A stretch of 64,000 nt of DNA. Source: Ewingella americana (GTDB lineage: Bacteria; Pseudomonadota; Gammaproteobacteria; Enterobacterales; Enterobacteriaceae). The notes under the pieces were generated by a model. That model saw only the letters and a program-made list of their open reading frames with translations. It was not told the DNA's origin and did not search any database. Below, piece after piece: positions 61,443 to 64,000 of the stretch (position 1 is the stretch's first letter; each line of letters opens with the position of its first letter). The stretch spans positions 496,001-560,000 of the forward strand of contig NZ_RCZD01000001.1 in assembly GCF_006438725.1 (NCBI RefSeq), written 5' to 3'. Both the position numbers and the translations under genes were made by a program.

Positions 61443-62050
61443 CAGCGATATAGCTCATGCTCAACTACTGCGTGTGTACATTGCTGTTGCCATCCCGTCA
61501 ACGTGATGCGGGTTAACTGAGCAAGGCTCTGATACAAAGGATGCGCAGCGCCCTCCTCTAACAGGGTCAGATAACGGAAAGACCAGGGGAAAAGATGCAT
61601 TGCCAGAAACTCGTTGAGCAGAGCCGGAGAGTTTTCCGCCAACCAGGCTGACATCATCAACATCAGACCGATGTGATCCTCAGGTTCAGCCTGAGTCCGA
61701 TTGGGTTCGATACCGTGATCACGCATCCATTCCCGCAGGTCAAGGGTGGAATCACCAAACAGTACGCTTTCACGATCCAGATAAACCGATCCCCAGGGTG
61801 GTGCGGGCAGCGCATAGGGGCCAACAAACAGGCGCTGGAAAGCCTCTGCATCTGGCTCTTCATGGGTTGTAAATTGCGCTAAAAGTGTAGCAATAGGTTG
61901 CAGATCCCCTGGCTCACCATAAGGCCACTCTTGCATCCACTGATTGCTCTGCAACCAATGGATGAGGGGCAGTGCCTGCACTGAGTTTGGCGGAAAATAT
62001 AAGAGCGAACCTACGATTTTTCCTGTGGCGGCGATGGCTTCTACTGACAT
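61442..62050 (-). CDS. dmsD: DMSO reductase maturation chaperone DmsD (TorD family)
   Basis: This 202-residue cytoplasmic chaperone binds the twin-arginine leader of DmsA and delays export until the molybdenum cofactor is in place. The TorD/DmsD motif EPEDHIGLMLMMSAW, LFVGPYALPAPPWGSVYLD and the conserved ALLNEFLAMHLFPW are present. In E. coli dmsD lies with the ynf genes; here it is in the dms operon itself. The stop overlaps the next start by one base (TGATG). A strong hairpin separates it from dmsC (57-base gap). Confidence 0.93.
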   Translation of the reverse strand: MSVEAIAATGKIVGSLLYFPPNSVQALPLIHWLQSNQWMQEWPYGEPGDLQPIATLLAQFTTHEEPDAEAFQRLFVGPYALPAPPWGSVYLDRESVLFGDSTLDLREWMRDHGIEPNRTQAEPEDHIGLMLMMSAWLAENSPALLNEFLAMHLFPWSFRYLTLLEEGAAHPLYQSLAQLTRITLTGWQQQCTHAVVEHELYR

Positions 62051-62069
62051 ACGTCACTCGCTTTGAAAG

Positions 62070-62095
62070 CGCGCATTGCAGCGAAGCAATGCGCG
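62070..62095 (-). other. Intra-operon hairpin between dmsC and dmsD
   Basis: CGCGCATTGC and GCAATGCGCG are perfect ten-base arms around AGCGAA. No T-run follows. Its position, 12 bases after the dmsC stop, suggests a 3' stabiliser that separates the structural genes from the chaperone genes. Confidence 0.65.
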
Positions 62096-62107
62096 AGAGA
62101 TAAAGGA

Positions 62108-62965
62108 TTAACTGCCAATTGTCATACCTACGGTCATATGCAGACCATAGAAAACGGCACGCCCGATTAACTCACCGGCAAACACCATAACAAAAGCCAG
62201 CGTCAGGGAGGCAACCGCAGGACGGTTACGCTGAATCAGTGGGCAAATCCAGCAGCCAAGACCAAGAACAACCAGCACCAGACGCGCAACACTCAACGCG
62301 CCATATTGCGGTATCAGCGCAGACGCAGCCTGAACCGAGCTGTTGATCATCGCCAGGCTCGCACTCTGCATCACCACGGCCGCCATGCTGACAACCAGTG
62401 CAGCGACGCTTACCATCGGCAACAAACGTAACGTACAACTTTGGATATTGGCTAAACGCAGCAGCAAAGCACCGAGCAGCGGTCCACCAATCAGGACCGT
62501 CAGGACAAAGTTCAGTGAGGTATACGCATTGTCCCATGTCGGGACCGTATCAATTTCATAAACCCGGCACATGGCGTAAACAAAACCCACGCCCGCCACC
62601 ATGGTGATCACCAGCCAGACCTTACCTAACGCCTCAGGCATTTTATTCAATACGGCCAGCAGCCAGTAAATGCCGCCCAGCGCAAAGAACAAAGAACCAC
62701 TGCCGATTTCGTTACTCAGTGGCGATGACCCCAGACGATTCAATGAGTTGAACGCCCTAAGTGGTGAACCAAGGTGCAGCACGGAGGCGATAAAAGCCAC
62801 CGCCATCAACACCCACAGGAAGAACATTGCCAGGTGAATTCGGCGCATCTCTTCCTGAGTGCGTTTACTGAGCAGAGCCAAGGCTAAGACGACAAAGCCC
62901 CCCACCACACACTGCCCTAAAACGGTAAAGACCATCAAAGGCCATTCATGCCATCCGTTTCCCAT
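62108..62965 (-). CDS. dmsC: DMSO reductase anchor subunit DmsC
   Basis: This 285-residue inner-membrane protein anchors DmsAB and oxidises menaquinol. About eight transmembrane helices are visible. The N-terminus MGNGWHEWPLMVFTVLGQC includes the His and nearby conserved residues needed for quinol oxidation in E. coli DmsC; LHLGSPLRAFNSLNRLGSS is the family signature. The start is the ATG at 62965; eight upstream codons are not conserved. The dmsB stop lies one base before it. The C-terminal GELIGRAVFYGLHMTVGM matches E. coli. Confidence 0.95.
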   Translation of the reverse strand: MGNGWHEWPLMVFTVLGQCVVGGFVVLALALLSKRTQEEMRRIHLAMFFLWVLMAVAFIASVLHLGSPLRAFNSLNRLGSSPLSNEIGSGSLFFALGGIYWLLAVLNKMPEALGKVWLVITMVAGVGFVYAMCRVYEIDTVPTWDNAYTSLNFVLTVLIGGPLLGALLLRLANIQSCTLRLLPMVSVAALVVSMAAVVMQSASLAMINSSVQAASALIPQYGALSVARLVLVVLGLGCWICPLIQRNRPAVASLTLAFVMVFAGELIGRAVFYGLHMTVGMTIGS

Positions 62966-62966
62966 C

Positions 62967-63584
62967 TCAGACCTCCTTCGGGTTAGCAAGATATCCAGTG
63001 GTATCGCCTACCGGACGGCAATTCGCATTGGGCTTAATAACAATATTCGGTTTTGTGAACTGCGCACCAGGCAGAGGCGCAACCTGCGCCAGCGTGCCGT
63101 ATTTCTCCCGCAACTCTTCGATCGGTGCCATGTCCAGCGCGCGTAATGGGCAGGATTCGACGCAAATCGGTTTCTTACCTTCGGCCACGCGTTCGTAACA
63201 TCCGTCGCATTTGGTCATATGGCCTTTCGCGGCGTTGTATTGTGGTGCGCCATACGGGCAGGCCATGTGGCAATAACGGCAGCCGATACAGATATCTTCG
63301 TTAACGACGACGAAACCGTCATCACGTTTATGCATTGCGCCGCTCGGGCAGACCTTGGTACAAGCCGGGTCTTCACAATGGTTACAGGCAATCGACAGAT
63401 AGTAGGCAAAAACGTTCTGATGCCAGCCGTCGCCGTCCTGCTGCCAGTCCCCCCCCGCGTATTCGTAGATACGTCGAAAACTGACATCAGGTGTCAGATT
63501 CTTAAAATCTTTGCACGCCAGTTCGCAAGTCTTGCAGCCGGTGCAACGACTTGAATCAATATAAAAACCATATTGGGTTGTCAT
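62967..63584 (-). CDS. dmsB: DMSO reductase iron-sulfur subunit DmsB
   Basis: This 205-residue electron-transfer subunit carries four [4Fe-4S] clusters. The ligand sets are CTGCKTCELACKD, CNHCEDPACTKVCPSGA, CIGCRYCHMACPYGAP and CDGCYERV...CVESCP. In E. coli DmsB the Cys102 region tunes one cluster. It passes electrons from DmsC to the molybdenum site of DmsA. It lies 11 bases after dmsA and one base before dmsC. Confidence 0.97.
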   Translation of the reverse strand: MTTQYGFYIDSSRCTGCKTCELACKDFKNLTPDVSFRRIYEYAGGDWQQDGDGWHQNVFAYYLSIACNHCEDPACTKVCPSGAMHKRDDGFVVVNEDICIGCRYCHMACPYGAPQYNAAKGHMTKCDGCYERVAEGKKPICVESCPLRALDMAPIEELREKYGTLAQVAPLPGAQFTKPNIVIKPNANCRPVGDTTGYLANPKEV

Positions 63585-63595
63585 GATTTATTCCT

Positions 63596-64000
63596 TTAAA
63601 CCTTCGCCACTTGCACAAGGTTGGTATGAGAGGGGTTACCTTTCGCCAGGGGTGAAGGCCGTTGAGAAGTCAAAACATTGATGCTACCTGCACGGTCGAT
63701 TTTGTTACTGTCAGGTGAGTACCAGGCTCCCTCTCCCAGCGCAACCACGCCCGGCATCATACGCGGCGTCACTTTGGCAGCGATCTGTACTTCGCCACGG
63801 TCATTGAAGATGCGGATCATGTCGCCATTGCTGATATTGCGCGAACTGGCATCCAGAGGATTGATCCACATCTCCTGACGGCAGGCGGCCTTCAGGACAT
63901 CGACATTGCCGTAGGTCGAATGGGTGCGGGCTTTATAGTGGAAACCGGTCAGTTGCAACGGATAACTGCTCGCCAGTGGGTCATCATAGTTTTCAAATCC
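63596..64000 (-). CDS. dmsA: DMSO reductase catalytic subunit DmsA, C-terminal part
   Basis: This is the last 134 codons of DmsA; the rest, including the twin-arginine leader and the Mo-bis-MGD site, lies beyond the window. The visible part is the C-terminal molybdopterin dinucleotide-binding domain (MopB_CT): GFHYKARTHSTYGNVDVLKA, QEMWINPLDAS, NDRGEVQIAAKVTPRMMPGV and the end SQRPSPLAKGNPSHTNLVQV. It is the first gene of the dmsABC-dmsD-napF unit. A shorter frame starting at 63958 would begin at a TTG inside the gene and is not the real start. DmsA reduces DMSO and related N- and S-oxides on the outer face of the membrane. Confidence 0.96.
   Translation of the reverse strand, partial: GFENYDDPLASSYPLQLTGFHYKARTHSTYGNVDVLKAACRQEMWINPLDASSRNISNGDMIRIFNDRGEVQIAAKVTPRMMPGVVALGEGAWYSPDSNKIDRAGSINVLTSQRPSPLAKGNPSHTNLVQVAKV

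Noticed and set aside
63596-63958. Short 120-codon gene starting at TTG
   Set aside because: The frame continues to the window edge and matches the C-terminus of DmsA, so it is a partial dmsA.

Overview
The window is a core-chromosome segment of an enterobacterium (order Enterobacterales). Nearly every gene has a clear Escherichia coli counterpart, and the order follows the E. coli 20-22 min region: fabA-rmf-pqiCBA-uup-rlmL-ycbX-zapC-pyrD-ssu-pepN-pncB-asnS-ompF-aspC-gloC-ycbK-ldtD-mukBEF-cmoM-elyC-ycbJ-kdsB-ycaR-ycaQ-lpxK-msbA-comEC-ihfB-rpsA-cmk-aroA-serC-ycaO-focA-pflB-pflA-ycaD-dms. The protein divergence and a dms operon that carries its own dmsD and a NapF-like ferredoxin suggest a Yersiniaceae-type genus (Rahnella, Ewingella, Rouxiella or Serratia neighbourhood) rather than Escherichia. 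That placement is inference. I see no tRNA, rRNA, insertion sequence, prophage or CRISPR array.

Layout. 1-8.4 kb: end of fabA, the ribosome hibernation factor rmf, the pqiABC lipid-transport operon, uup and rlmL. 8.4-16.1 kb: ycbX, zapC, pyrD and the five-gene ssuEADCB sulfonate-sulfur operon. 16.1-25.1 kb: pepN, pncB, asnS, ompF (with a well conserved triple OmpR operator) and aspC. 25-29.3 kb: gloC, ycbK and ldtD, followed by a GNAT acetyltransferase gene on the opposite strand that looks inserted. 29.4-36.6 kb: mukB-mukE-mukF-cmoM as overlapping genes. 36.8-47 kb: envelope genes (elyC, kdsB, lpxK, msbA), ycaR, ycaQ, an atypical cold-shock protein and comEC. 47-52.8 kb: ihfB, rpsA, cmk, aroA, serC. 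53-59.5 kb: ycaO and the anaerobic formate module focA-pflB-pflA. 59.6-64 kb: ycaD and an anaerobic DMSO reductase operon (dmsA partial, dmsB, dmsC, dmsD, NapF-like).

The most interesting unannotated element lies at about 39.77-39.96 kb, between ycaR and ycaQ. A near-consensus sigma70 promoter overlaps a perfect-core CRP site at its start point, and is followed by a 16-codon ORF with a ribosome binding site and a strong intrinsic terminator. The peptide resembles the start of E. coli AzuC, and the layout resembles the CRP-repressed dual-function RNA AzuCR, so this is proposed as a dual-function small RNA locus. Other points are strong hairpins inside the ssu, serC-aroA, rpsA-ihfB and dms transcription units, a class II FNR promoter for focA with a promoter-terminator pair upstream of it, and a cold-shock protein with an altered RNP2 motif.

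Gene starts were corrected wherever the longest frame begins before the conserved N-terminus; the reason is given in each entry.
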